A DNA stretch of 64,000 nt, from the NCBI RefSeq assembly GCF_040717455.1, contig NZ_JBFEFH010000009.1:124001-188000 (forward strand), read 5' to 3'. This document shows positions 24,581 through 34,300 of the stretch, in pieces. The position numbers were made by a program, and so were the translations under genes. The stretch comes from Tautonia sp040717455. Lineage in GTDB: Bacteria > Planctomycetota > Planctomycetia > Isosphaerales > Isosphaeraceae. Position 1 is the stretch's first letter. Each line of letters starts with the position of its first letter. The notes under the pieces are model-generated. The model searched no databases and was not told the DNA's origin. It saw nothing but the letters and a program-made list of their open reading frames with translations.

Positions 24581-27500
24581 TCAGACGGCCGCGTTCGACT
24601 CGGGTTCGGGTGTGGGGGCGGGCGTGCGTCCCTCGGCCATCCGTCGGACGACGACGTAGAAGACCGGCGTGAAGAGGAGGCCGAAGAAGGTCACGCCGAG
24701 CATCCCGAAGAAGACGACCGTGCCGAGGGCCCGTCGCATCTCGGCTCCGGCCCCGGTGGCGATCAGGAGCGGGATGACGCCGAGCACGAACGAGAAGCTG
24801 GTCATCAGGATCGGCCGCAGCCGCAGCCGGCTCGCCTCGATCGCGGCCGAGACGCGGTCGAGCCCCTCGTCCTGCTTGGCCTTGGCGAACTCGACGATCA
24901 GGATCGCGTTCTTGCTCGCCAGGCCCATCAGCACGACGAAGCCGATCTGGGTGAGCAGGTTGTTGTCCTGGCCCCGGAGGATCACCCCGGCGATGCCCGA
25001 GAGCAGGCACATCGGGACGATCAGGATGATCGCCATCGGCAGGCCGAGGCTCTCGTACTGCGCCGCCAGGACGAGGAAGACGAACAGGACGCAGAGCGGG
25101 AAGATGTAGGCCGCCGTGTCGCCCTGCTGCCGCTCCTGGTAGGCGATGTCGGTCCACTCGTACGAGATGCCTCGGGGCAGTTGGTCGGCGGCGAGCGCCT
25201 CCATCGTCTCCAGCGACTCGCCGGAGCTGAAGCCGGGGAGCGTGTCGCCGGAGAGGTCCGCGGCGGGGTAGAGGTTGTAGCGGATCACGCGGTCGGGGGC
25301 GGTGATCTCCTGCATCTCGACCAGCGACCCGAGCGGCACCGCCGCACCCTGGGCGCCGAGCACCCGGAGCCGAGCGATGTCCTCCTCCTCGTTGCGGAAC
25401 GGGACGTCGGCCTGGGCCGCCACCCGGTAGGTCCTGCCGAGCAGGTTGAAGTCGTTCACGTAGACCGACCCGAGGTAGACCTGCAACGCCTCGAAGACCC
25501 GCTCGAGCGGGACGTCGAGCATCCGGGCCTTGGTCCGGTCGATGTCGGCGTAGAGCTGGGGGGTGGCGGCCCGGAAGGTGGAGAAGACCTGGACCAGGCC
25601 CGGGGCCTGGTTCGCGGCCATCGCCAGGCCCTCGGTCGACCGCTGGAGGGCGTCGTAGCCGAGGCCGGCGCGGTCCTGGACCATCATCTTGAATCCGCCG
25701 CCGGTGCCGAGCCCCCGCACCGGGGGGGGCGGGATGACGAAGACCTGGGCCGCGGCGATCGAGGACATCTTGCCGCGGAGCTCGCCGAGGACCGCGTCGT
25801 GCTCGACCCCCTTCCTCGTCCGCTCCGGGAAGGGCTCGAGCGTGACGAAGACGGCCGCCGCGTTCGCGCTGTTGACCCGGGTCGCCCCCGAGAAGCCGGC
25901 GAAGGCCACCGCCCCGGCCACGCCGTCGGTCCCCCGCGCGAGCGCGACGATCTCTCGGGTCACCTCGTCCGTCCGGGCGAGCGAGGCGCCGTCGGGGAGC
26001 TGGGCGGCGACGATCAGGTAGCCCTGGTCCTGGGCCGGGATGAAGCCGGTCGGCACCGATCGGAACCCGTACCCGGTCGCGACCATCAGGCCGACGTAGG
26101 CGACCAGCGCCACCGCCGCCCCGCGGACGACCCGGCGGAGCAGGAAGGCGTAGGCGTCGGTCGAGCGGTCGAGCGTCCAGTTGAACCCCCGGAAGAACCA
26201 GCCGAAGAGGAAGTTCCAGAGGCGGTCGAAGGGATCGGGCTTGGCCGCCCGGGGCTTCAGCAGCAGGGCGCAGAGGGCCGGGCTGAGCGTCAGGGACACG
26301 AAGGTCGAGATCGACACCGACACGGCGATCGTCAGGGCGAACTGCCGGTAGAACTGCCCGCTGATCCCCGAGAGGAACGAGGTGGGCACGAAGACGGCGA
26401 TCAGCACCAGCGTGGTGGCCACGAGGGCCCCGCTGATCTCGTCCATCGACCTGCGGGTCGCATCGCGAGGGGAGAGCCCGTCGGCGATGTTCCGCTCGAC
26501 GTTCTCGACGACGACGATGGCGTCGTCGACCACCGTGCCGATCGCCAGCACCAGGCCGAAGAGCGACAGGTTGTTCAGCGAGAACCCGAGCAGCTGCATC
26601 GCCGCGAAGGTGCCGACGAGCGAGACGGGGATCGCCGCCAGGGGGATGATCGTCGCCCGCCAGCTCTGAAGGAAGATCAGGACCGTCATCGCCACCAGGC
26701 CGGTGGCGATGAAGAGGGTCTCGAAGACCTCGTCGATCGAGTCCTGGATGTACTCGGTCGGGTTGTAGATGAGCCGGTAGACCAGGCCCGGGGGGAAGTC
26801 GAGGGCCATCCCGTCGAGCGCCGAGACGACGTCGCGGGCCGTCTGGACGGCGTTCGAGCCGGGCTGCTGGAAGACGACGACCGCGACGGCCTCGTCCTCG
26901 TTCAGGTAGCTGTTGACCGAGTAATCCCAGGCCCCCAGCTCGACGCGGGCCACGTCGCCGACGCGGACGAGGCGGCCCTCCTCGCCGGTGCGGACGATGA
27001 CGTCGGCGAACTGCTGGGGGTCGGTGAGGCGTCCGAGCGTGTTGACCGGCAGCAGCAGCTCGTTCTCCGGGCCGATCGGCGACCGGCCGATGGCGCCGGC
27101 GGCCACCTGGACGTTCTGGCCGCGCAGGGCTTCCACCACCTGGCCGGCGGTCATGCCGAGCGAGGCGAGCTTGTCGGCGTCGAGCCAGACCCGGATGCTG
27201 TATTCTCGGGCTCCGAAGATGCGGACGTCGCCCACCCCCTCGATCCGGGCGAGCACGTCCCGGACGCGGAGCAGGCCGTAGTTGCTGATGTAGAGCTGGT
27301 CGAAGGTCTTGTCGGGGGAGGTCAGGTGGGCCACGAGCAGCAGGTCGGGCGACTGCTTGCGCGTGGTGATGCCGATGCGGCGGACCTCCTCCGGCAGCCT
27401 CGGCTCGGCGACCGCGACGCGGTTCTGGACCAGCACCTGGGCGACGTCCAGGTCGGTGCCCAGCTCGAAGGTGATCGTGATGTTCATGGAGCCGTCGTTG

Positions 27501-27757
27501 GCCGACTGGGACTCCATGTACATCATCCCCTCGACGCCGTTGATCTCCTGCTCCAGCGGCGTGGCCACCGTGCGGGCGATGACGTCGGGCGAAGCCCCGG
27601 GGTACTGGGCGCTGACCACGACCGTCGGCGGCGCGACGTCGGGGTACTGGGCGACCGGCAAGCTCGCGAACGACAGGCCGCCGACGATCGTGATGACGAT
27701 CGACAGCACGCCCGCGAAGATCGGCCGGTCGACGAAGAAGTGGGCGAAGCTCCTCAC
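24581..27757 (-). CDS. RND efflux pump inner-membrane transporter, HAE1 family
   Basis: A 1058-residue protein, the usual RND length. It starts at GTG 27757, overlapping the membrane-fusion gene's stop by 4 bases (GTGA). The start VRSFAHFFVDRPIFAGVLS and VAQYPDVAPPTVVVSAQYPGAS are textbook HAE1. The proton-relay pair is present in TM4 (TVVDDAIVVVENVERN), followed by the FVPTSFLSGISGQFYRQF loop and TM6. Porter-domain segments (GTGGGFKMMVQDR) and the second membrane half (KNAILIVEFAKAKQDEG) follow. Homotrimer in the inner membrane exporting hydrophobic compounds by proton exchange, with the adaptor encoded upstream and an outer-membrane channel, perhaps the TolC-type protein at 36967-38535. Expressed from the TetR operon. 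Confidence 0.95.
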   Translation of the reverse strand: MRSFAHFFVDRPIFAGVLSIVITIVGGLSFASLPVAQYPDVAPPTVVVSAQYPGASPDVIARTVATPLEQEINGVEGMMYMESQSANDGSMNITITFELGTDLDVAQVLVQNRVAVAEPRLPEEVRRIGITTRKQSPDLLLVAHLTSPDKTFDQLYISNYGLLRVRDVLARIEGVGDVRIFGAREYSIRVWLDADKLASLGMTAGQVVEALRGQNVQVAAGAIGRSPIGPENELLLPVNTLGRLTDPQQFADVIVRTGEEGRLVRVGDVARVELGAWDYSVNSYLNEDEAVAVVVFQQPGSNAVQTARDVVSALDGMALDFPPGLVYRLIYNPTEYIQDSIDEVFETLFIATGLVAMTVLIFLQSWRATIIPLAAIPVSLVGTFAAMQLLGFSLNNLSLFGLVLAIGTVVDDAIVVVENVERNIADGLSPRDATRRSMDEISGALVATTLVLIAVFVPTSFLSGISGQFYRQFALTIAVSVSISTFVSLTLSPALCALLLKPRAAKPDPFDRLWNFLFGWFFRGFNWTLDRSTDAYAFLLRRVVRGAAVALVAYVGLMVATGYGFRSVPTGFIPAQDQGYLIVAAQLPDGASLARTDEVTREIVALARGTDGVAGAVAFAGFSGATRVNSANAAAVFVTLEPFPERTRKGVEHDAVLGELRGKMSSIAAAQVFVIPPPPVRGLGTGGGFKMMVQDRAGLGYDALQRSTEGLAMAANQAPGLVQVFSTFRAATPQLYADIDRTKARMLDVPLERVFEALQVYLGSVYVNDFNLLGRTYRVAAQADVPFRNEEEDIARLRVLGAQGAAVPLGSLVEMQEITAPDRVIRYNLYPAADLSGDTLPGFSSGESLETMEALAADQLPRGISYEWTDIAYQERQQGDTAAYIFPLCVLFVFLVLAAQYESLGLPMAIILIVPMCLLSGIAGVILRGQDNNLLTQIGFVVLMGLASKNAILIVEFAKAKQDEGLDRVSAAIEASRLRLRPILMTSFSFVLGVIPLLIATGAGAEMRRALGTVVFFGMLGVTFFGLLFTPVFYVVVRRMAEGRTPAPTPEPESNAAV

Positions 27758-28995
27758 GGGGCGTACCTCCTGCCCGGCATGAAGCCGACGGGGCCCGCCC
27801 CGGTCGGGTAGATCTGCTCGATCGGCATCTCTCGGTCCCAGGTCGCTTCGTCGACGTCGATCGTCCCCCGCTCGGGGCGGACCTCGACGCCGTCCCTGAT
27901 CGCCTGGATGCCCTCGATGATCACCGTCTCCTCCGGGCCGACCCCCCCCCGGATGACCCTCAGCCCGGCCACGGCCCGGCCGATCTCGACGCGGCGGCGG
28001 ACGGCCTTGGCCCCCTCGTCGAGCACGAACACGAAGGCCTGGGACTGGTCCCGGACGATCGCACCGTCGGGCAGCAGGGTGGCACGATACGGGGCGCTGC
28101 CCGGCAACCTGACCTTGGCGAAGAGGCCGGGGGTCAGGACCTGATCCGGGTTCGGGAGGATCGCCCGGCCCCGCATCGTGCCGGTGAACTGGTCGACCCG
28201 GTTGTCGACGAAGTCCATCTTCCCGGGGTGGGGGAAGCCGTCCTCGTCGGCGAGCTGGACGGCGATCGGCGTGGCGTAGTCCCGCGAGCTGGGCCGGGAG
28301 CCGTCCTTGGAGCTCCTGACGTATTTGAGGTAGTCGCGTTCGTTGGCGTCGAAATAGACGTGGATCGGGTCGAGCGAGACGATCGTCGTCAGCAGGGTGG
28401 CCTGGCCGGCTTCCGCGTTGACGAGGTTCCCCACGGCGATCAGGTGTCGTCCGATCCGGCCGGAGACGGGCGCCTCGATCGTGCAGAACTCGACGTCCAG
28501 CTCGGCCGCCTCCAGGGCCGCCTCCGCGGCGGCGACGTCGGCCTCCGCCTGGCGGACCTGGCTGGCCTTGATCTCGTACTCCTCCTGGGTCTCGGCGTTG
28601 CGCCGGACGAGCTGGGCCGAGCGGCTCTCCTCGCGTCGGGCGAGCTCGAGCTGCGCCTGGGCCTGCTCGAGCCGGGCGCGGGCCTGGTCCCACGCGGCCT
28701 CGTAGGGGCGAGGATCGATCGTGAACAGGAGGTCCCCCTCCGCCACCATGTCGCCGTCGGTGAAGTGGATCTCGTCCAGATAGCCGGACACGCGGGCCCG
28801 GACCTCCACCTCGTCGACCGCCTGGAGACGGCCGGTGAAGTAGTCCCACTCGATGACCTCCCGGACGACCGGCTCCGAGACGACGACCGCCGGCGGCGGC
28901 ATGGTCGGCGACGGAGCGGCCTCCCGGCAGCCGGCCAGCGCGGCCAGCAGGCCGAGCGTCGGCCCCGCCGCCGCGACGCGAACCCAAAGACTCAT
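27754..28995 (-). CDS. RND efflux periplasmic adaptor (membrane fusion protein), lipoprotein
   Basis: 413 residues from ATG 28995. It has a lipoprotein-type signal: hydrophobic stretch GPTLGLLAALAGC with Cys at the lipobox. Then come the first half-lipoyl/barrel segment (VSGYLDEIHFTDGDMVAEGD, LLFTIDPRPYEAAW), a long coiled-coil hairpin (~residues 95-170, RLEQAQAQLELARREESR), the second lipoyl half (FCTIEAPVSGRIGRHLIAVG) and beta-barrel/membrane-proximal domains. The order is that of AcrA/MexA. It bridges the RND transporter to the outer membrane channel. Confidence 0.93.
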   Translation of the reverse strand: MSLWVRVAAAGPTLGLLAALAGCREAAPSPTMPPPAVVVSEPVVREVIEWDYFTGRLQAVDEVEVRARVSGYLDEIHFTDGDMVAEGDLLFTIDPRPYEAAWDQARARLEQAQAQLELARREESRSAQLVRRNAETQEEYEIKASQVRQAEADVAAAEAALEAAELDVEFCTIEAPVSGRIGRHLIAVGNLVNAEAGQATLLTTIVSLDPIHVYFDANERDYLKYVRSSKDGSRPSSRDYATPIAVQLADEDGFPHPGKMDFVDNRVDQFTGTMRGRAILPNPDQVLTPGLFAKVRLPGSAPYRATLLPDGAIVRDQSQAFVFVLDEGAKAVRRRVEIGRAVAGLRVIRGGVGPEETVIIEGIQAIRDGVEVRPERGTIDVDEATWDREMPIEQIYPTGAGPVGFMPGRRYAP

Positions 28996-29096
28996 GATCG
29001 TTCGTTCCCCTGATCTCGATCGACCCGGCGGCCCCGGGCGGACTCCCGCCCCGCTCGACCGCCGAGCCCCCACGCCCTCCCGGGCCGATCTCGTCG

Positions 29097-30215
29097 TCAC
29101 TCGCCGATCCCCGCCGGCTCGAGCGCGGGATAGTCGGTGTAGCCGCGCTCGTCTCCGCCGTAGAAGCTGGACGGGTCGGGCGTGTTGAGCGGCGCCCCAA
29201 TCCGGAGGCGCTCGGGCAGGTCCGGGTTCGCGATGAACGGCACGCCGAACGCGACGAGGTCGGCGTCTTCGGCCCGGAGCACCGCCTCGGCCCGGCCCCG
29301 GTCGTACCCGCCGTTGGCGATGATCGCCTTGCGGAAGAGCGGCCGGAAGAATGCCGAGTCGAGCCGGCCGGTCGCACCGTGCCGGACGTCCCCCGGCAGC
29401 GCCTCGACCAGATGGAGGTAGGCCAGGCCGAGGCCGTCGAGCCCCCGGGCCGCGACGCCGAAGGTGGCGGCAGGGTCCGAGTCGCCCATGTCGTTGAAGG
29501 TGCCGTTGGGGGAGAGCCGCACGCCCACCCGGTCCGGCCCCCAGACCCCGACGACGGCCTCGGCCACCTCCAGGAGCAGGCGGGCCCGGTTCTCCGGCGG
29601 GCCGCCGTAGGCGTCGTCCCGGTGATTCGTGCCGTCTCGCAGGAACTGGTCGAGCAGGTAGCCGTTCGCGCCGTGGATCTCGACCCCGTCGAACCCGGCC
29701 TCGAGCGCGAGCCGGGCCCCCCGGCGGTACATGTCGACCACGCCGGGCAGCTCCCCCTCCTCCAACGCCCGGGGGACGACGTACGGCTTGGGCCCCCCGG
29801 GCGTGTTCACCGTCCCCGACGGCGCGATCGCGGAGGGGGCCACGGGGAGGCCCCCGTCGGGCTGGAAGTCCGGGTGCGAGACCCGGCCGACGTGCCAGAG
29901 CTGGAGGAAGATCCGGCCGCCCCGGCCGTGCACCGCTCCGGTGACGAGCCGCCACCCCTCGACCTGTTCCCGGGAGTGGATGCCCGGCGTCGAGGGATAG
30001 CCCTGGCCGGTCGGGTCGACCTGGGTCGCCTCGCTGACGATCAGCCCCGCCCCGGCACGCTGGGCGTAGTAGGTCGCGTTCATCGGCCCGGGCACGTTAC
30101 CCGCGCCGGCCCGGCACCGGGTCAGCGGGGCCATCACCACCCGGTTCGGCAGGATCATCGGCCCCAATCGCAGGGGCTGCATCAGCATCATCTCTCGGGA
30201 ATCCGCGGAGGACAT
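29097..30215 (-). CDS. Old Yellow Enzyme family alkene/N-ethylmaleimide reductase
   Basis: A 372-residue FMN flavoenzyme with the OYE TIM barrel. It begins QPLRLGPMILPNRVVMAPLT; VSEATQVDPTGQGYPSTPGI and GGRIFLQLWHVGRVSHPDF follow. The substrate-binding pair His/Asn and the proton-donor Tyr are in EIHGANGYLLDQFLRDGTN. The C-terminal FMN phosphate site lies around IIANGGYDRGRAEAVL. It reduces activated C=C bonds of electrophiles such as N-ethylmaleimide and quinones with NAD(P)H in the cytoplasm. It is the second gene after the TetR regulator and 101 bases before the efflux adaptor gene, resembling an extended nemRA operon. Confidence 0.93.
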   Translation of the reverse strand: MSSADSREMMLMQPLRLGPMILPNRVVMAPLTRCRAGAGNVPGPMNATYYAQRAGAGLIVSEATQVDPTGQGYPSTPGIHSREQVEGWRLVTGAVHGRGGRIFLQLWHVGRVSHPDFQPDGGLPVAPSAIAPSGTVNTPGGPKPYVVPRALEEGELPGVVDMYRRGARLALEAGFDGVEIHGANGYLLDQFLRDGTNHRDDAYGGPPENRARLLLEVAEAVVGVWGPDRVGVRLSPNGTFNDMGDSDPAATFGVAARGLDGLGLAYLHLVEALPGDVRHGATGRLDSAFFRPLFRKAIIANGGYDRGRAEAVLRAEDADLVAFGVPFIANPDLPERLRIGAPLNTPDPSSFYGGDERGYTDYPALEPAGIGE

Positions 30216-30342
30216 GGTCTCGATCCCTTATGTTTGCCCGGAGGCCCGCCCGCCGGGGGACGGACGCCGGGCGGGAACGCCCCGCCCGGACGCTCGAACG
30301 AACGGCCCTCGGCAAGGGCCCGACCCGGTCGGCCCCCCGCGG

Positions 30343-30936
30343 TCAGTCCGGGGGCCGGAGGATCGGGCCGAACATCAGGTCGACGAAGCTCCGGAGCGGC
30401 CGGGGGCTCTGGAGCGTCTTGGCCCGGAGCAGTGCCCCCTGCCAGCCGTCGGCCAGCAGCTCGGCCAGGGCCCGGGCGTCGAGGTCGGCCCGCAGCTCGC
30501 CGCCCTCCTGGGCCTCGCGCAGGCAGGCGGCGAGGCGATCGGTCCAGGCGTCGAGGGCCTCGGAGAGCCGGGTCCGGAAGGCCTCGCTCTGCTCGGCCAT
30601 CTCCTGGCTGAGCTTGCCGATCAGGCAGCCGCTGCGGCACCGGCCCGCCTCGAACCGCTCGGCCGAGGCGTCGAAGTAGCGTCGCAGCCGCACCATCGGG
30701 GGGAGCCCGCGCTCGCTCAGGGTCGCCTCGAGCTGCTCGGACGAATCGCGGACGAACGAGTCGACCACGGCCAGGCCGAACTCCTCCTTGCTGCCGAAGT
30801 AGTAGTAGAACGAACCCTTCGGCACGCCCGCCGTCCTCAGCACCGCCTCCAGGCCGGCCGCGTTGTACCCCTTCTCCAGGAACACCTTGCGGCCAACCTC
30901 GAGCAGCACCTCCCGGGTCCGATCTCGGTCTCTCAT
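30343..30936 (-). CDS. TetR/AcrR family repressor, NemR-like
   Basis: A 197-residue protein from ATG 30936 with GGAGG upstream. The helix-turn-helix is at ~25-46 (GLEAVLRTAGVPKGSFYYYF), followed by GSKEEFGLAVVDSF. The ligand domain has two cysteines in GRCRSGCLIGKL (C100, C104), similar in place to the redox-reactive Cys of E. coli NemR, which senses electrophiles and HOCl. The C-terminal region (AWTDRLAACLREAQEGGEL) fits the TetR_C_33/AcuR type. It is the first gene of the OYE-efflux operon and its predicted operator overlaps its own promoter, so it probably represses the whole operon until an electrophile modifies it. Confidence 0.88.
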   Translation of the reverse strand: MRDRDRTREVLLEVGRKVFLEKGYNAAGLEAVLRTAGVPKGSFYYYFGSKEEFGLAVVDSFVRDSSEQLEATLSERGLPPMVRLRRYFDASAERFEAGRCRSGCLIGKLSQEMAEQSEAFRTRLSEALDAWTDRLAACLREAQEGGELRADLDARALAELLADGWQGALLRAKTLQSPRPLRSFVDLMFGPILRPPD

Positions 30937-30979
30937 GGGTTCCTCCAGGGGCGTTCCCCGGTGCGACGATGCAATATAG

Positions 30980-30994
30980 TAGACCGGTCGTCTA
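30980..30994. promoter_or_regulatory. Probable NemR-type operator overlapping the operon promoter
   Basis: TAGACCGGTCGTCTA is an interrupted palindrome (TAGAC/GTCTA) with an 8-bp perfect palindrome GACCGGTC inside, close in pattern to the TAGACC...GGTCTA box known for NemR. It lies 44 bases upstream of the regulator's ATG. On the minus strand it is directly followed by TACTATATTGC, a plausible -10 region, so a bound repressor would block RNA polymerase. Confidence 0.65.
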
Positions 30995-31336
30995 GAAGGT
31001 CAAGGCCCGCCGAACCGGCCGGGGAGCTTCTCATCCAATCTTCACGCGCCCCGGATCGTCAAGGCCAGGGGGAGTGTCACGACGCGCCGGAGCGACGCGG
31101 GGCGAGGCGGTCGCCGGGTGATCGCTCCCGACGCGATTCGGCGGCCGAAATTCAATCGCACGGGCATGCGAATTGGGCCGTCACCGATGCCACGAACAAG
31201 AACTCCGGAAGCCGTATTCCTCCCGATGAATGGGAGGCGCGTCGCGGCATCCCCGGAGGTAGAATGACACGCCTCGTGCCCGTTGTTCTTGATGACGAGC
31301 GTCTGGCCCGCCGAGTGTTTCCAGCCGGGGTCCGCG

Positions 31337-34300
31337 ATGGTCTGCTGCCGAACGACCGCCTGGGGCGTCACCTGTCTCGCCGTCCTCCTCGCAACAACTC
31401 CCCGGACCGCGATGGCCCAGCCAAATCCCCTCGAGACCGAACTGCTCCGCGAGGGGCCGCGCTCGCTGGCGGAGGCGGCCCGATCGCAGGGCGATCCGAT
31501 CCGGGGCGCGGCCCTGTTCGCTCAGGCGCAGCTGGCCTGCGTCACCTGCCACTCCTGTGGCGGGCCGGACGACGCGTCGCCGCTGGGGCCTGACCTGGCC
31601 CGACCGGCGCCGGGGACGACCGCGGCCGAGGTCGTCCGGTCGTTGCTCGACCCTTCGGAGACGATCCGAGAGGGCTTCGAGACGGTGACGATCGCCCGGA
31701 TCGACGGGGAGGTCCTCGCCGGCCTGCTGGGCGAGGAACGCGAGGACGCCCTCGTCCTCCGAGGCGCGACCCGGGGCGGTGGGGAGCTGGTCATCCCGAA
31801 GGCGGAGATCGAGGAGCGGGCGATCTCCCCGACCTCGATCATGCCCACCGGCCTGGTCAACCTGCTGGCCGATCGCCAGCAGTTCCTGGACCTGGCCTCC
31901 TACCTGATCGAGGCGGCCGAGTTCGGCCCGGCTCGCGCCCGATCCCTGCGGCCGGACCCCTCGGTCATCGACCCTCCCCTGCCGGCCTACGAGGCCGACC
32001 TCGATCACGCCGGCCTGATCGCCGCCCTCGACGACGACGCCTTCCGCCGCGGCGAGCTCCTGTACGCGAGGAACTGTGCGAGCTGCCACGGGACCCAGGA
32101 CCAGCCGGGATCGATGCCGACCTCCCTGCGGTTCTCCGAGGGCCAGTTCCGCAACGGCAAGGATCCGGCAAGCCTCTACCGGACCCTCACCGTCGGCTTC
32201 GGGATGATGCCCGCCCAGTCGATGCTGGTGCCGAGCCAGAAGTACGACGTGATCCACTACCTCCGCGAGGCGTACCTCCGGCCGTTCAACCCCTCGCAGT
32301 ACGTCCCCGCCGACGCCGACTACCTCGCGACCCTGCCCGAAGGGGGCAGCCGGGGTCCGGTCCCGCCCGAGGGTGAGCCCTGGCTGCGGGCCGACTACGG
32401 GCCGAGCCTGACCGGCACCTATGAGATCGGGGGCGCCGGGAACATCGCCCGGAAAGGAGTGGCTGTCCGGCTCGACCCCGGTCCCGGTGGCGTGGCCACG
32501 GGCCGCGCCTGGTCGGTCTTCGAGCACGATACCCTGCGTGTCGCGGGGGCCTGGACCGGCCCGGGCTTCATCGACTGGAATGGCATCCACTTCAACGGCC
32601 GCCACGGGGTCCACCCCCGGGCCGTCGGCGAGGTCGCCTTCGAGACGGCCGCCGGCCCGGGCTGGGCCGATCCCGTCACCGGCTCCTTCGACGATCCGAG
32701 GCCGATCGGCCGGGATGGCCGACCCTACGGCCCCTTGCCCCGATCCTGGGGGCGCTTCCGGGGACGATACGACGCGGCCGATCGGACCATCCTCTCGTAC
32801 ATGGTCGGCAACGCCGAGGTGCTGGAGAGCCCCGGCCTCTCCGGCCCGGCCGACCGGCCGGTCTTCCTCCGGTCGATCGAGATCGGCCCGAGGGACACCC
32901 CGATGACCCTCCGTTTGCTCCGACTCCCCGATGGGGAGGCCGAAGTCGGCCGGTTCGGGAAGGGATCGGTGGTCGTGCTCGATGACCCCTCGGACGAGGA
33001 TCGACCGGCTCGAGTCGTCGGTCTCCTGGGGATGTCTCTCGGGACGGACTGGGCGACGGAAGGCGGGCACCTGCTGCTCCGCGTCCCGGCGGGGGAGGAT
33101 CGCCTACGGTTCACGGTCTGGGTCGCCCGCCTTGAGAGAGGGGCCGACCCCGAGCTGCTCGCGGCGACGGTGTCGGAGGAGGCCGGGCCGCTCGACCTGA
33201 CCGCGATGACGACCGGGGGCGGCCCGCCCCGCTGGCAGGAGGAATCGATCGTCGATCTCGAACCCGGCCCGGAGGACGGGCCGTTCGCCGTGGACACCTT
33301 GCCGGTCCCGTCCGAGAACCCGTGGCGCGTGCAGCTCCGCCTCAGCGGGCTCGACTTCCTGCCCGGCGGCGATGCGATGGCCGCCTGCACCTGGGACGGC
33401 GACGTCTGGCGGGTCTCCGGGCTCGATCGGGCCGACGGGCAACTGACCTGGCGTCGGATCGCCAGCGGCCTGTTCCAGCCCCTCGGCCTGAAGGTGGTGG
33501 ACGGGGCGATCTTCGTCGGCTGCCGGGACCAGATCGCCATCCTCCGCGACCTCGATGGAAACGGCGAGACCGACTTCTATGAATGCTTCAACAGCGACCA
33601 CCAGGTCACCGAGCACTTCCATGAGTTCGCCATGGGGCTGCAAACCGACGAGGACGGGAACTTCCTCTACGCGAAGGGGGCCCGCCACGCCAAGACGGCG
33701 GTCCTGCCCCACCACGGGACCTTGCTGCGGGTCAGCCGGGACGGTTCGAGGACCGAGATCCTTGCGACCGGCTTCCGCGCCCCCAACGGGGTCTGCGTGA
33801 ACCCGGACGGCACCTTCTTCGTGACGGACCAGGAAGGGCACTGGGTCCCCAAGAACCGGATCAACTGGGTCCGGCCCGATGGCCGATTCTTCGGCAACCT
33901 CTGGGGATATACCGATGTGACCGACCCCTCCGATGCCTCCCAGGAGGAGCCGATGTGCTGGATCACCAATCGGTTCGACCGCTCGCCCGCCGAACCGCTG
34001 TGGGTCGAGAGCCGCGCCTGGGGAGGTCTGGATGGGGCCTTGCTGAGCCTCTCCTACGGTTACGGCAAGGTCTATGTGGTGCCGCACGAAACGATCGACG
34101 ACGGGATGCAGGGCGGGATGGTGGCGTTGCCCATCCCCATGTTCCCGACCGGCGTGATGCGAGGCCGGTTCCGCCCGGCCGACGGGCACCTCTACCTTTG
34201 CGGCATGTATTCCTGGGCCGGCAACCAGCAGGCCCCCGGCGGCCTGTACCGCATCCGAGCCACCGGCAAGCCGGCCCATCTGCCGGTCGGGTTCCGCGCC

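Noticed and set aside
24396..25157. Frames around the end of the RND gene and the transposase remnant
   Set aside because: Those over 24581 mirror the RND gene. The stretch 24320-24580 shows no continuation of the transposase domains and is counted as debris.
25181..27811. Rightward frame antisense to the RND pump gene
   Set aside because: Arg/Asp/His-rich shadow without domains; the minus strand is a full RND transporter.
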